Assembly: GCA_050251715.1 (NCBI GenBank)
Contig: JBFWMG010000018.1
Coordinates: forward strand, 4,010 to 68,009
Direction of reading: 5' to 3'
Length of the DNA: 64,000 nucleotides
DNA from: JBFWMG01 sp050251715
Lineage (GTDB): Bacteria; Desulfobacterota; Desulfovibrionia; Desulfovibrionales; Desulfovibrionaceae
A model generated the notes under the pieces. That model did not search any database and was not told the origin of the DNA. It saw only the letters and a program-made list of their open reading frames with translations. Positions 8,743 through 17,493 of this stretch are shown piece by piece (within the stretch, counting starts at the first letter, position 1; every line of letters starts with the position of its first letter). The position numbers and the translations under genes were made by a program.

Positions 8743-9681
8743 CTAGAGACGGATATCGATGACCGCCTTGCTGCGCAGTTGCTCCATGTATTCGAGGAAC
8801 CGTTCTTCCAGCTTGGGCTGTTCCAGCTTGGCCAGGATGGCGTCCCGGATCTGGTCCAGCGGCTGGGCGTCGCCCCGCTGCGCCTCGCGCACGTACAGAA
8901 TGGCCTTGTGCCCTTCCAGGTCGAAGACGTTGCTGACCTGGCCGACGCCGACACTCTCCAGGGCGCTTTTCCAGGCCGGAGCCAGATCGTTCCAGTTCAG
9001 GGTGCCCAAATCGCCCCCTTCCAGCGCGCCCGGCCCCACGGAATATTCGCGGGCCGCCGCCTCAAAGGACATGCCGCCGCCCTTCACCCTGGACAGCACG
9101 GTTTCCGGCTGCACGTCCGGGGGCAGAACAATGAGATTGAGCGCCATGGTGCGCTCGCTCATGTAGTCCTGCTTGTGCTCATTGTAGTATTTTTCAATCT
9201 CTTCCTGTGATACCACAACCTTGCGGCGGACCTGATACGCCACCAAGCGCTGGCGGATAAATTCACTGCGGATCTGGTCTTCATATTCCTTGCGGGTCAT
9301 GCGTTCCGCATGCAAATGCTCTACAAAACTCTCTTCCGTCATGCCGTTGGCGCTCTTGAAATCCTTGATCTGCTTCTCAATTTCCGTGTCCGATACGGAA
9401 ACATTCAGCTTCTCGGCCTCCTGACGCAGCAGGATGCGATCGACATACCGGTCGAGGAAATTCTTTTTAAGCGTGTACAGATCTTTTTCATTATTGGGGA
9501 CAACGCCTTGGCGCTCCAGTCGTTCCAGGACCGGCTTGACGCCCTGGTTGACGTCATAGAGCGTGACGACTTCGCCGTTCACCACGGCAACGATACGGTC
9601 GATGACTTCGGCCCGGGCAAACCCCGCCGCCGCACACAAGAAACAAAAAGCCATGACCAATGGACGGGATATATACAACAA
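8743..9681 (-). CDS. SurA-like periplasmic peptidyl-prolyl isomerase
   Basis: About 312 residues: a signal peptide ending GFARA, a SurA-type N-terminal chaperone region (VIDRIVAVVNGEVVTLYDV) and one parvulin/PpiC domain near the C-terminus (sequence PGALEGGDLGTLNWNDL...FDLEGHKAILYV). It probably helps fold outer-membrane proteins. A TTG at 9681 with GGAGGA six bases upstream is preferred; an ATG ten codons earlier has no ribosome site. It has one parvulin domain where E. coli SurA has two. The next gene upstream is a second isomerase of the same class, suggesting a pair with divided tasks. Confidence 0.82.
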   Translation of the reverse strand: MLYISRPLVMAFCFLCAAAGFARAEVIDRIVAVVNGEVVTLYDVNQGVKPVLERLERQGVVPNNEKDLYTLKKNFLDRYVDRILLRQEAEKLNVSVSDTEIEKQIKDFKSANGMTEESFVEHLHAERMTRKEYEDQIRSEFIRQRLVAYQVRRKVVVSQEEIEKYYNEHKQDYMSERTMALNLIVLPPDVQPETVLSRVKGGGMSFEAAAREYSVGPGALEGGDLGTLNWNDLAPAWKSALESVGVGQVSNVFDLEGHKAILYVREAQRGDAQPLDQIRDAILAKLEQPKLEERFLEYMEQLRSKAVIDIRL

Positions 9682-9873
9682 CGGTAATCCTCCGGCGATA
9701 CGGTCTGCCATGGGGTTGTATCACGCAATCGGATATCCACGATATCCTGTGCCGCACGCACTCGCCACAGCAGACGATTTGTAGCCCCTTTCCCGGCAAG
9801 ATGCAAGAAAGGCCGGGATGATGCGCCCGAACGAACGCCCCCCCGCCACGTCATCGAACCAGAAAAAAAACAG

Positions 9874-11004
9874 TTACCTTTCCGGCGCGGGCGGCACACC
9901 CTTTTCCGGCGTGTCGGACTCGTCATCCTTGGGCACGCCCTGCACCGGCACCATGTCCGTGTCCGGCGCAACGGCGGCATCCGGCGCGACCGCGGGTTCC
10001 GAGTCGGCCGAGCTGTCCCGGTTCTCGTCCAGGGAGGGCGGCAACGGCTCCGTCGAACCGGTCGAGCCCTCCCCCTCGTCGTTCTTGCCGGGAATGAGGT
10101 GCGTGCTGACCTGGATCTGCGAGCTTGCCGCCGCGCCTTCATACCATGCATTGAAGGCGTCGCGCATCTTGCGCTCCAACAGCACCTTTTCCACAAAGGG
10201 GTACGCCTGCGAGGGATCCAGCACCTTGGCGGGAATGCGTTCAAGCAGAATGAGCAACTCCGCACCCTCGGCACTCACCGTGCCCGGCCCGGCCTGGCGG
10301 GGCGCGAGGGTATCCAGGATCTTGCGCCAATCGTCGGGCAGGCGGTCCGTGCGCACCTTCTGCTCGTGCACGCGCACCCCTTCGGGCAGCGCGGCGAGCA
10401 CATCGGCCTGCGGCTGGTCGGCGGGCGCGCCGAGGATGATCGCGGCGGCGCGTTCCAGAGCGCCCTTGTCAGGCCCGGCCAGCTGGATGAACAACACGCG
10501 CTCAGGCAGCGTATAGGTCTGCTTGGCGAGGTATTCTTCCGCTTCCTTATAGCTGATCTTGATCTGGGGCCGGATGACCTCGCGCATGAACTTGTCCTGC
10601 GCCAGCTGCGCCCGCAGCTGCTCGCGCCACACGTCGATGTCGATGTATCCTTCCACCAGGGTCTGCTCAAAGGTGTCGTCGGGATAGTCGGCGCGGATTT
10701 CGTCCTCGGCGGCCTTGAGCTCCTCGTCGGTCACGGACAGGCCGAGCCGCTCAAGCTCCTGTTCGACCAGGGCGTGGACAATGAGATCGCTGAGCGCCTT
10801 GCCGTAATCCTTTTTCAGCGTGCCCACGGACGAGGGCGCGCTGCCGGTCCAGCCGGGCTGCTGCTGGTCATAGCGCGCCTTGAGCTGCTTGAGCATGATG
10901 GGCCGGCCGTTCACACGGGCCACAACGCCTTGTTCCTCGGCATCGTTGGCGCACCCGCAGGCCAGAAAAACAACCGCGCATGCCATTATCAGGAGTTTCT
11001 TCAT
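9874..11004 (-). CDS. PpiC-type peptidyl-prolyl isomerase lipoprotein
   Basis: A 376-residue protein with a leader MKKLLIMACAVVFLACGC ending in a lipoprotein-type Cys, a SurA_N-like region (VVARVNGRPIMLKQLKARYDQ) and a rotamase-like domain around residues 170-280. The last ~65 residues are acidic, Pro/Ser-rich and probably disordered. It is likely an envelope-anchored folding factor. The ATG overlaps the mfd stop (ATGA), so it is translated from the mfd transcript; GGAGGA lies 12 bases upstream. It pairs with the soluble SurA-like protein encoded next. Confidence 0.82.
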   Translation of the reverse strand: MKKLLIMACAVVFLACGCANDAEEQGVVARVNGRPIMLKQLKARYDQQQPGWTGSAPSSVGTLKKDYGKALSDLIVHALVEQELERLGLSVTDEELKAAEDEIRADYPDDTFEQTLVEGYIDIDVWREQLRAQLAQDKFMREVIRPQIKISYKEAEEYLAKQTYTLPERVLFIQLAGPDKGALERAAAIILGAPADQPQADVLAALPEGVRVHEQKVRTDRLPDDWRKILDTLAPRQAGPGTVSAEGAELLILLERIPAKVLDPSQAYPFVEKVLLERKMRDAFNAWYEGAAASSQIQVSTHLIPGKNDEGEGSTGSTEPLPPSLDENRDSSADSEPAVAPDAAVAPDTDMVPVQGVPKDDESDTPEKGVPPAPER

Positions 11005-14000
11005 GAAGAACGCGTTTCCTCCGCGTGTTTCCCGGCAGGGGATTCGGACAGGGCGGCCAGCGCATTGCCGGCGTCGATCAGCCGTTGTTCCAGCGGCACG
11101 GCCTCGTCGAGCCGCAATTCCAACAGGGCCGGGGGCAGCAGCCGGGCTCGGCCCGGCCTGGCCGCGACCCACTGCACAAGCTGCCCGGCGTTGACTTTGC
11201 TGGTCTTTTCCGCCCAGGTCAACCGGATTCTTCCCGGATGCAATTCCGCCTTGACCACCTGCAAATCACCCAGAATATCCTTGAACGCCAGCACCGCGAT
11301 GAAGTGATGCAACGCCTGCGGCGGCGGGCCAAAACGGTCGCGGATTTCCGCCAGCAGGTCGTCGCGCGTCTCCCGGTCGTGGGCCGAAGACAACGCCTTG
11401 TAATATTTGAGACGCTCCTTGGCGTCGGCCATGTAATCCTCTGGAATGTGCGCCGGGAAGCCGATGGCGCATTCCGGGTCCGTGACCTCGCTGCTCGGCT
11501 CGCCCTTCAGGCGGCTCACCTCGTCCTCCAGCATCTCCAAAAAGAGGTCGAGGCCCACCTTGGCGATGTGGCCGGACTGGGTCTCACCCAGGATGTTGCC
11601 CGCCCCGCGCAGCCGCAGATCCTCCATGGCCACCTGGAAGCCCGCGCCCAGGTAGTCCATGTCCAGCACCACCTGCAGCCGCTTGCGCGCCATCTCCGGG
11701 ATGGCGGACACGTCGTTGACCACGAAGTAGGCGTAGGCCTGCCGCTCGCTGCGCCCCACCCTGCCCCGTATCTGATAGAGCTGGCCCAGGCCGAACATGT
11801 GGGCCTGGTCCACGATGAGCGTATTGGCGCGCGGAAAGTCGAGCCCCGACTCCACGATGGAGGTGCACACCAGCACGTCCAGCTCGCCATGCCAGAAGGC
11901 GTGCATGGTCTCCTCCAGGGCGCGCTCGGCCATCTGGCCGTGGGCCATGCCCACGCGCGCGCCCGGCGCCAGCTCCTCCACGAAGCGGCGCACCTGGTCG
12001 AGCCCCTGCACCCGGTTGTACACCCAGAACACCTGGCCCTGGCGCTCGATCTCGCGCGCAAGCACCGTGCGCAGCAGGCCCGCGTCGCGCTCGATGAGCG
12101 CGGTGTCCACGGCCTTGCGCTCCAGGGGCGGGGTTTCGATGACCGACAGGTCGCGCACGCCGGACAACGACAGCTGCAAGGTGCGCGGAATGGGCGTGGC
12201 CGTGAGCGTCAGCGCATCCACGTTGCGCCGCATCTCCTTGAGCCGCTCCTTGTGGCGCACGCCGAAACGCTGCTCCTCGTCCAGGATGAGCAGCCCCAGA
12301 TTGGGCAGCTTCACGTCCTTGGACAACAGACGGTGGGTGCCGATGAGGATGTCCACCTGCCCGCGCGCCGCCGCGTCGAGCACGGTCTTCTGCTTGGCCT
12401 TGGGCACAAAGCGGCTGAGCATGGCCACGTTGATGGGAAAGCCGTGGAACCGGCTGCGGAAATTCTGGTAATGCTGCTCGGCCAGCACCGTGGTGGGGCA
12501 CAGAAGCGCCACCTGCCTGCCCTCCACCGTGGCGCGGAACGCGGCGCGCATGGCCACCTCGGTCTTGCCAAAGCCCACGTCGCCGCACACCAGGCGGTCC
12601 ATGGGTTCGGGCCGCTCCATGTCCATGAACACCTGCTGGATGGCGCGCGCCTGGTCCGGGGTTTCCTCAAAGCCGAAGGACGCCTCGAATTCGCGGTACA
12701 ACTCGCCGGGATCGCCATAGCCGTAGCCCTTGGCGATGCGGCGGTAGGCGTACATCTCCACCAGGTCGCGGGCGATCTGCTCGATGGCCTTGCGCGCCTT
12801 GGAGCAGCTGCGCGCCCAGCCCACGCCGCCCAGGCGGTCCAGGGCGGGCTCCTCGCCCTCGGGCCCGGCGTAGCGCTGCACCAGGCCCAGCCGGTCCACG
12901 GGCAGGTACAGCTTGTCCTGGCCGGTATAGTGCAGCAGCAGATAGTCGTTGCCCACGCCGCCCAGGTCCATGCGCTCCAGGCCCACGAACCGGCCCAGGC
13001 CGTAGTCGCGGTGCACCAGCAGCATACCCGGCTCCAGGTCGTCGAAGCGCTTGAGCCCCGTGAAATCGCGCGGGGGCGGCGCCTTGCGCACGGCGCCCTT
13101 GGGCTGGATGATGTCCTCGCCCAGAATGAGCGTGGCGGCCCACGCCAGTTCGTGCCCGCCCCGCACCGGGGACACCAGGGCGAACAGCCCGGCGTTTTCA
13201 GGGGCGTATTCGGTCCAGGGACGTATGCCCTCCTGCTCCGCCAACTCCATGAACTTGCGGCGCGAACGGGCGGAATGGAAGGCGAGCAGGGTCTGGCGGT
13301 GGGAGGTCTGCCACGCCTTGAGCGCGGTGACCAGGCAGTGCCAGGGCCGCTCCTTGCGCTCCTGCGCGTCCACCTCCCGGAACAGGTCGTCATGCGAGGC
13401 GATGCGCCGTTCCGGCAGTTCGATCCCGGTGCGCGCCACGCCCATGACCAGTTCTTCGAACAGGACGTGGGGCGCGTCCTCGAACACGGCATGGGCCGCG
13501 TCGTGGCTGCGCACGGCATGGCGCGTCAGGGGCGGCAGCCTGTTCATGTCCGGTTCGCCCGCCTCGTGCAGCGCGGCGCACCAGGCCCAGTATTCCTCGG
13601 TCAGCGCGGTGCGCAGCGCCTCGGGCGAGGACAGGAAATAGACCGCGTCACGCGGGAGCCACTGTTCCATGCGCGACGGGGCGGCATAGTACAGGCCCGG
13701 CGGGATGCGCACGTCGCCCCGCTCCAGCCTGCGGCGGAATTCATAGGCCTCGTTGTCCGAAAGCTCCCCATCCTTTTCCATGCGCGCCCAGGCGGCCAGG
13801 GCGGTGTCGGCAAAGGCGGGGCTGGTGATGAGCGGCGAGACCGGCAGCAGGATGACTTCCTGCAGGGAGCCTTTGGAGCGTTGGGACACCGGGTCGAAGA
13901 GCCGGATTTCCTCCACGGTGTCGCCAAAGAACTCGACGCGCAGCGGCACCTCGTAGCCTGGGGTGAAGATGTCGAGGATGTCGCCGCGCATGGACATCTC

Positions 14001-14525
14001 GCCAGGCCGCGTGACCAGCGTGACCCGCTCGTAGCCCCAGGCCACGGCCTGGTCGAGCAGGATCTCGGGCGACAGCTCGTCCCCCACGGCCAGGGGCGCG
14101 TGGTGCAGGTCCAGAATGTCGCGCGGCGGCAGGAACGGCAAAAAATTGTCCACGGTCAGCAGCACGCCGCGCGTTCCCGTGCCGCGCGCCAGGGCAAACA
14201 GGCAGGCCATGCGTTCGGCCCAGTCCGAGGCAAAGGAGGCGGCGGTGCGTTCGCCGCGCGCGCCCAGCGCCCCACCCGCCGGAAATGGCGGCATGACCAC
14301 CCACTGCCGTTCCCACGCGGGCTTGCCGGCATCGACGCTCATGAGCCCAAGCAGGGCGCGGGCCTCGCGCAGCTCCTTGGCGTCGCGCACCAGGTAGACC
14401 ACGCTGCGGCCTGCGGCGAGCACGCTTCCGGCCAGCACGGCGCGGGAACCGGGGCCGCTCTTGGCCACACTCGCGGACGGGGACTGCCCGTCGAGCACGT
14501 GGCGGATGGGGGAAGGCAGGGACAC
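11001..14525 (-). CDS. mfd: Transcription-repair coupling factor Mfd
   Basis: A 1174-residue ATP-dependent translocase that removes RNA polymerase stalled at DNA damage and recruits UvrA. Visible in order: a UvrB-like N-terminal module, the RNA-polymerase-interacting CarD-like domain (GMLLVHRDYGLGRFVG, about 500-550), Walker A GDVGFGKT (about 648-655), the helicase motif ILDEEQRFG, TATPIPRTL, and QIRGRVGRS near the end, followed by the C-terminal TRCF domain. The start is GTG at 14525, with AGGAG five bases upstream; the preceding 27 open codons contain no better site. The gene follows the cheW terminator and is coupled to the downstream isomerase lipoprotein. Confidence 0.96.
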   Translation of the reverse strand: MSLPSPIRHVLDGQSPSASVAKSGPGSRAVLAGSVLAAGRSVVYLVRDAKELREARALLGLMSVDAGKPAWERQWVVMPPFPAGGALGARGERTAASFASDWAERMACLFALARGTGTRGVLLTVDNFLPFLPPRDILDLHHAPLAVGDELSPEILLDQAVAWGYERVTLVTRPGEMSMRGDILDIFTPGYEVPLRVEFFGDTVEEIRLFDPVSQRSKGSLQEVILLPVSPLITSPAFADTALAAWARMEKDGELSDNEAYEFRRRLERGDVRIPPGLYYAAPSRMEQWLPRDAVYFLSSPEALRTALTEEYWAWCAALHEAGEPDMNRLPPLTRHAVRSHDAAHAVFEDAPHVLFEELVMGVARTGIELPERRIASHDDLFREVDAQERKERPWHCLVTALKAWQTSHRQTLLAFHSARSRRKFMELAEQEGIRPWTEYAPENAGLFALVSPVRGGHELAWAATLILGEDIIQPKGAVRKAPPPRDFTGLKRFDDLEPGMLLVHRDYGLGRFVGLERMDLGGVGNDYLLLHYTGQDKLYLPVDRLGLVQRYAGPEGEEPALDRLGGVGWARSCSKARKAIEQIARDLVEMYAYRRIAKGYGYGDPGELYREFEASFGFEETPDQARAIQQVFMDMERPEPMDRLVCGDVGFGKTEVAMRAAFRATVEGRQVALLCPTTVLAEQHYQNFRSRFHGFPINVAMLSRFVPKAKQKTVLDAAARGQVDILIGTHRLLSKDVKLPNLGLLILDEEQRFGVRHKERLKEMRRNVDALTLTATPIPRTLQLSLSGVRDLSVIETPPLERKAVDTALIERDAGLLRTVLAREIERQGQVFWVYNRVQGLDQVRRFVEELAPGARVGMAHGQMAERALEETMHAFWHGELDVLVCTSIVESGLDFPRANTLIVDQAHMFGLGQLYQIRGRVGRSERQAYAYFVVNDVSAIPEMARKRLQVVLDMDYLGAGFQVAMEDLRLRGAGNILGETQSGHIAKVGLDLFLEMLEDEVSRLKGEPSSEVTDPECAIGFPAHIPEDYMADAKERLKYYKALSSAHDRETRDDLLAEIRDRFGPPPQALHHFIAVLAFKDILGDLQVVKAELHPGRIRLTWAEKTSKVNAGQLVQWVAARPGRARLLPPALLELRLDEAVPLEQRLIDAGNALAALSESPAGKHAEETRSS

Positions 14526-14604
14526 GAAGACTCCTCTCGTTGCGCATGCGGCTGCCGGGGCGGGCCATTGCCGGGCCAGGGGCGGGCCAACACGCCCGGC
14601 CATC

Positions 14605-14639
14605 AAAAAAAGGCCGCCCGTCCAACGACCGGGCGGCCT
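14605..14639 (-). terminator. Rho-independent terminator of cheW
   Basis: A perfect 10-bp stem AGGCCGCCCG / CGGGCGGCCT (14611-14620 with 14630-14639), a 9-base loop and seven T on the minus strand, between the cheW stop and the mfd start. Confidence 0.93.
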
Positions 14640-14675
14640 CTTATAGCCTCTTGGGAACCGAAAGAAAAGCCCGGA

Positions 14676-15149
14676 TCAAATGCCTCCGAGGCGATCCACC
14701 TCTTCGGTGGACAACAGGCGGTCGAGGTCGAGCAGAATGAGCAGGCGGTCGGCCAGCTTGCCCACGCCGCTGATGTATTCGGATTCCAGCCCCGACACGA
14801 CGGGCGGCGGCGGCTCGATGGTGTTGGCGGGAATGCGCAACACCTCGGAAACCGAGTCGACCACGAAACCAACGACCATGTTGTTTATCTCTATGACGAT
14901 GATCCGCGTGTGCTTGTCGTGCTCACGCGAGGTCAGGCCAAAACGCATGCGCAAATCGATGATCGGGATGACCTTGCCACGCAGGTTGATGACCCCTTCC
15001 ACGAATTCCGGGGCACGGGGCACCTTGGTGATCTCCATGGTCCGGATGATTTCCTGAACCTTGAGGATATCCACGCCGAACTCTTCCTCGCCGATACTGA
15101 ACGTCACCAGCTGTTGCAGTTCCGCATCCTGCTTCTTTTGTATATCCAT
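14676..15149 (-). CDS. cheW: Chemotaxis coupling protein CheW
   Basis: A 157-residue CheW-domain protein: LVTFSIGEEEFGVDILKVQEI at the N-terminus, then VEGVINLRGKVIPIIDLR and a conserved VDSVSEVLRI stretch. CheW bridges chemoreceptors and the CheA kinase. The ATG at 15149 has AAGGAG eight bases upstream; the GTG three codons earlier is too close to that site. It is a lone cheW with its own terminator, away from other chemotaxis genes in the window, so its receptor partner cannot be assigned. Confidence 0.93.
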   Translation of the reverse strand: MDIQKKQDAELQQLVTFSIGEEEFGVDILKVQEIIRTMEITKVPRAPEFVEGVINLRGKVIPIIDLRMRFGLTSREHDKHTRIIVIEINNMVVGFVVDSVSEVLRIPANTIEPPPPVVSGLESEYISGVGKLADRLLILLDLDRLLSTEEVDRLGGI

Positions 15150-15171
15150 CCGGTCCACTCCTTCTCTGCAT

Positions 15172-15182
15172 TGACAGTGTCA
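15172..15182. promoter_or_regulatory. Perfect 11-bp palindrome upstream of cheW
   Basis: TGACAGTGTCA lies about ten bases upstream of the cheW ribosome site in an AT-rich 257-bp divergent intergenic region. It has the form of a small dimer operator. No regulator is identified. Confidence 0.35.
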
Positions 15183-15406
15183 TCATTCACTATCGTACAC
15201 GCATATCCTATTATCCTTTGTAATCTCAAAAAAAAATGTTTGCAACCGGGACGGTCCATATTTGCGACATTTTTTTTCATTTTCCCCCGCACGCCCTCCC
15301 CACCGCGCGCCGCCCGGAAAAAGCTGTTGCCAAGGCCAACCGCTTGATTTAGTGGTGCGTGACACGCAATGCGTGCGCATTGCCCACCTCCAAGGAGTTA
15401 TGCCGC

Positions 15407-15631
15407 ATGGCTAGGTATTTCCCCAATCCCGAAGAGATCCCCCTCTCCGACCAGATCCGCGCGCTCGGCAACGACGAACTGCTGGATTTCTGGGAAGAGA
15501 CGCAGCACCTGGAACGTTTCCTGGAACAGGAAATGACGGCGGGTTCAGGCTCTTCCCAGGAATACGAGCGCATCATCCTGCAGGAGCTGCAATTCCGCTC
15601 CAGCCTGCGCTGCCTCAATCTGGGCTGCTGA
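15407..15631 (+). CDS. Small unknown acidic protein
   Basis: A 74-residue protein starting MARYFPNPEEIPLSDQIRALG, with CAAGGAG nine bases upstream of the ATG and a strong terminator 23 bases after the stop, so it is very likely expressed alone. It is acidic and predicted helical (HLERFLEQEM...YERIILQELQFR) and ends in two Cys (LRCLNLGC). No membrane segment, signal or recognised domain is present. It is divergent from cheW; whether the two share regulation is unknown. Confidence 0.6.
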   Translation: MARYFPNPEEIPLSDQIRALGNDELLDFWEETQHLERFLEQEMTAGSGSSQEYERIILQELQFRSSLRCLNLGC

Positions 15632-15653
15632 CCCCCACGATCCCCGCAACGAC

Positions 15654-15687
15654 AACGGCCCGCATCGGAAACGATGCGGGCCGTTTT
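15654..15687 (+). terminator. Rho-independent terminator after the small gene
   Basis: A 14-bp perfect stem AACGGCCCGCATCG with a GAAA loop and a short T run. The flanking A/T symmetry means it could also act on the opposite strand. Confidence 0.85.
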
Positions 15688-15738
15688 GCGTGGGGAAAGA
15701 TAACGAGTCGGCTACCTGGTGGCGACACCATGGCATCC

Positions 15739-15974
15739 GCAGGCCGTTCAAAAAGCGTAAGATGCAAGGAAGTGAGAAAGTCCAGGACGCGCAGTCCGAT
15801 TAGCTGTTAGACGAGCGTAGGCGAGTCTTACAGATATCGAGAGCAGAGCTGTATTGCGCATACATAAGCGGTCTGGACTTTTTCACTGACGCGGCGCCTT
15901 AGCCCTTTGCCGAGCCCCGCGAGGCTCTAGGGATAAGGACAGCAGCGATAGATTGCGGTTTTTCAACGGCCTGC
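15739..15974. repeat. 236-bp inverted-repeat (MITE-like) element
   Basis: The ends are inverted repeats GCAGGCCGTTCAAAAAGCG and its near-complement (two mismatches in 18), with a second nested inverted pair (GTGAGAAAGTCCAG near 15772, CTGGACTTTTTCAC near 15874). There is no open frame of note inside. The right end supplies the final G of the ugd stop TAG. Nothing else in the window matches it. It fills most of the 342-bp gap before ugd. Confidence 0.7.
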
Positions 15975-17305
15975 TACGCGGGGTCCGGGCGGCCGATGCA
16001 GAAGTAGGCGAAACCCAGCTCGCCCATGAGCTGCGGCGCATACAGGTTGCGGCCGTCGAACAGCAGCGGCGCGGCCAGCATCTTCTTGATGCGGTCGAAA
16101 TCCGGGTTGCGGAACTGGTTCCATTCCGTGACCACGGCCAGGGCGCCCGCGCCTTCCAGCGCCTGGTACTGCTCGTCCACCAGGGTCACCATGGGGTTGT
16201 CCCGCAGCGCGGGCACATGCTTGGCCACGGGGTCGAAGGCGCGCACGAACATGCCCTGCGCGGTCAGGTCGTCTATCATGCGGATGGACGCGGCCTCGCG
16301 CACGTCGTCGGTGTTGGCCTTGAAGGCGATGCCCCACACGGCCAGGGTCTTGCCCGCCACGCCCCCCTGGGGTTCGTAATACTGCTGGATCTTGCGGGCC
16401 AGGGCCAACTTCTGCCGGTTGTTCACCTCGTCCACCGCGTCGAGCAGCTGCGGCACGTAGTCGTATTCGCGCGCCGTGTGGATGAGCGCCTTCACGTCCT
16501 TGGGAAAGCAGGAGCCGCCGTATCCCACGCCGGGGTAGATGAACTGGTAGCCGATGCGGTGGTCGGAGCCGATGCCCACGCGCACGTCGCGCACGTCGGC
16601 GCCCACCCGCTCGCACAGGTTGGCGATCTCGTTGATGAAGCTGATCTTGGTGGCCAGCATGCAGTTGGCCGCGTACTTGGTCATCTCCGCGCTGCGCACG
16701 CCCATGACGATGAGCTTGTCGCGGCTGCGGGCAAAGGGCGCGTACAGCGCCTTGAGCAGTTCGGCCGTGCGCACGTTGTCCGTGCCCACCACCACGCGGT
16801 CGGGCTTCATGAAGTCCATGATCGCGTCGCCTTCCTTGAGGAACTCGGGGTTGGACACCACGTCGAACTCGATGGCCTCGCCCCGCGCCTCCAACTCGGC
16901 CGCGATGATGGCGCGCACCTTGTCCGCCGTGCCCACGGGCACCGTGGACTTGTCCACCACGACCTTGTAGCCGGTCATGCTGCGGCCGATGTCGCGCGCC
17001 ACGCCCTCCACGAAGCACAGGTCGCACGAGCCGTCCTGCGCGCAGGGGGTGCCCACGGTGATGAAGGCGAACAGCGCGTCCTTGAGCCCTTCGGCGATGT
17101 CGGTGGTGAAGGTGAGGCGGCCCTCGGCGAAGTTGCGCTTGACCAACTCGTCCAGACCCGGCTCGAAGATGTGGATCTTTCCCTGCTTGAGCATGTCCAC
17201 CACAGTGGGATTCACGTCCACGCAGCAGACGTTGTTGCCCATCTCCGCAAAGCAGGCGGCGCTGACGAGCCCCACATAACCTGTTCCAATAATGCAGATA
17301 TTCAT
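15974..17305 (-). CDS. ugd: UDP-glucose 6-dehydrogenase
   Basis: A 443-residue enzyme oxidising UDP-glucose to UDP-glucuronate with two NAD+. Visible are the N-terminal Rossmann motif MNICIIGTGYVGLVS, the VDKSTVPVGT and NPEFLKEGDA stretches, and the active-site region GGSCFPKD with its catalytic Cys, followed by the C-terminal UDP-binding domain (WGIAFKANTDDVREA). It supplies precursors for surface polysaccharide. The start at 17305 is chosen over a GTG four codons upstream. It is monocistronic here; its stop codon abuts the 236-bp inverted-repeat element. Confidence 0.95.
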   Translation of the reverse strand: MNICIIGTGYVGLVSAACFAEMGNNVCCVDVNPTVVDMLKQGKIHIFEPGLDELVKRNFAEGRLTFTTDIAEGLKDALFAFITVGTPCAQDGSCDLCFVEGVARDIGRSMTGYKVVVDKSTVPVGTADKVRAIIAAELEARGEAIEFDVVSNPEFLKEGDAIMDFMKPDRVVVGTDNVRTAELLKALYAPFARSRDKLIVMGVRSAEMTKYAANCMLATKISFINEIANLCERVGADVRDVRVGIGSDHRIGYQFIYPGVGYGGSCFPKDVKALIHTAREYDYVPQLLDAVDEVNNRQKLALARKIQQYYEPQGGVAGKTLAVWGIAFKANTDDVREAASIRMIDDLTAQGMFVRAFDPVAKHVPALRDNPMVTLVDEQYQALEGAGALAVVTEWNQFRNPDFDRIKKMLAAPLLFDGRNLYAPQLMGELGFAYFCIGRPDPA

Positions 17306-17493
17306 TGTAGTACGCACCTTGTTTCTGTTCTGAAAGCTCTTTCATCTATCCACTGCCCCAACATTCGTCAATGCCGGGAAGGGAATGGCGGCGTTTTTTT
17401 TGCCGTGAGCCACAGCGCAACCCCGCACGCTGCTTGACTTTCCACGCCCTGCTTCTAGAATAGCGGAAGAAAACCATCCCAAAGGAGCGAGGA

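Noticed and set aside
11025..15347. A very long open frame (1440 codons) on the plus strand opposite mfd and cheW
   Set aside because: It is antisense to two clear genes; GC-rich DNA with strong third-position bias leaves the opposite strand open. Its translation is His/Gln/Arg/Ala-rich with no domain.
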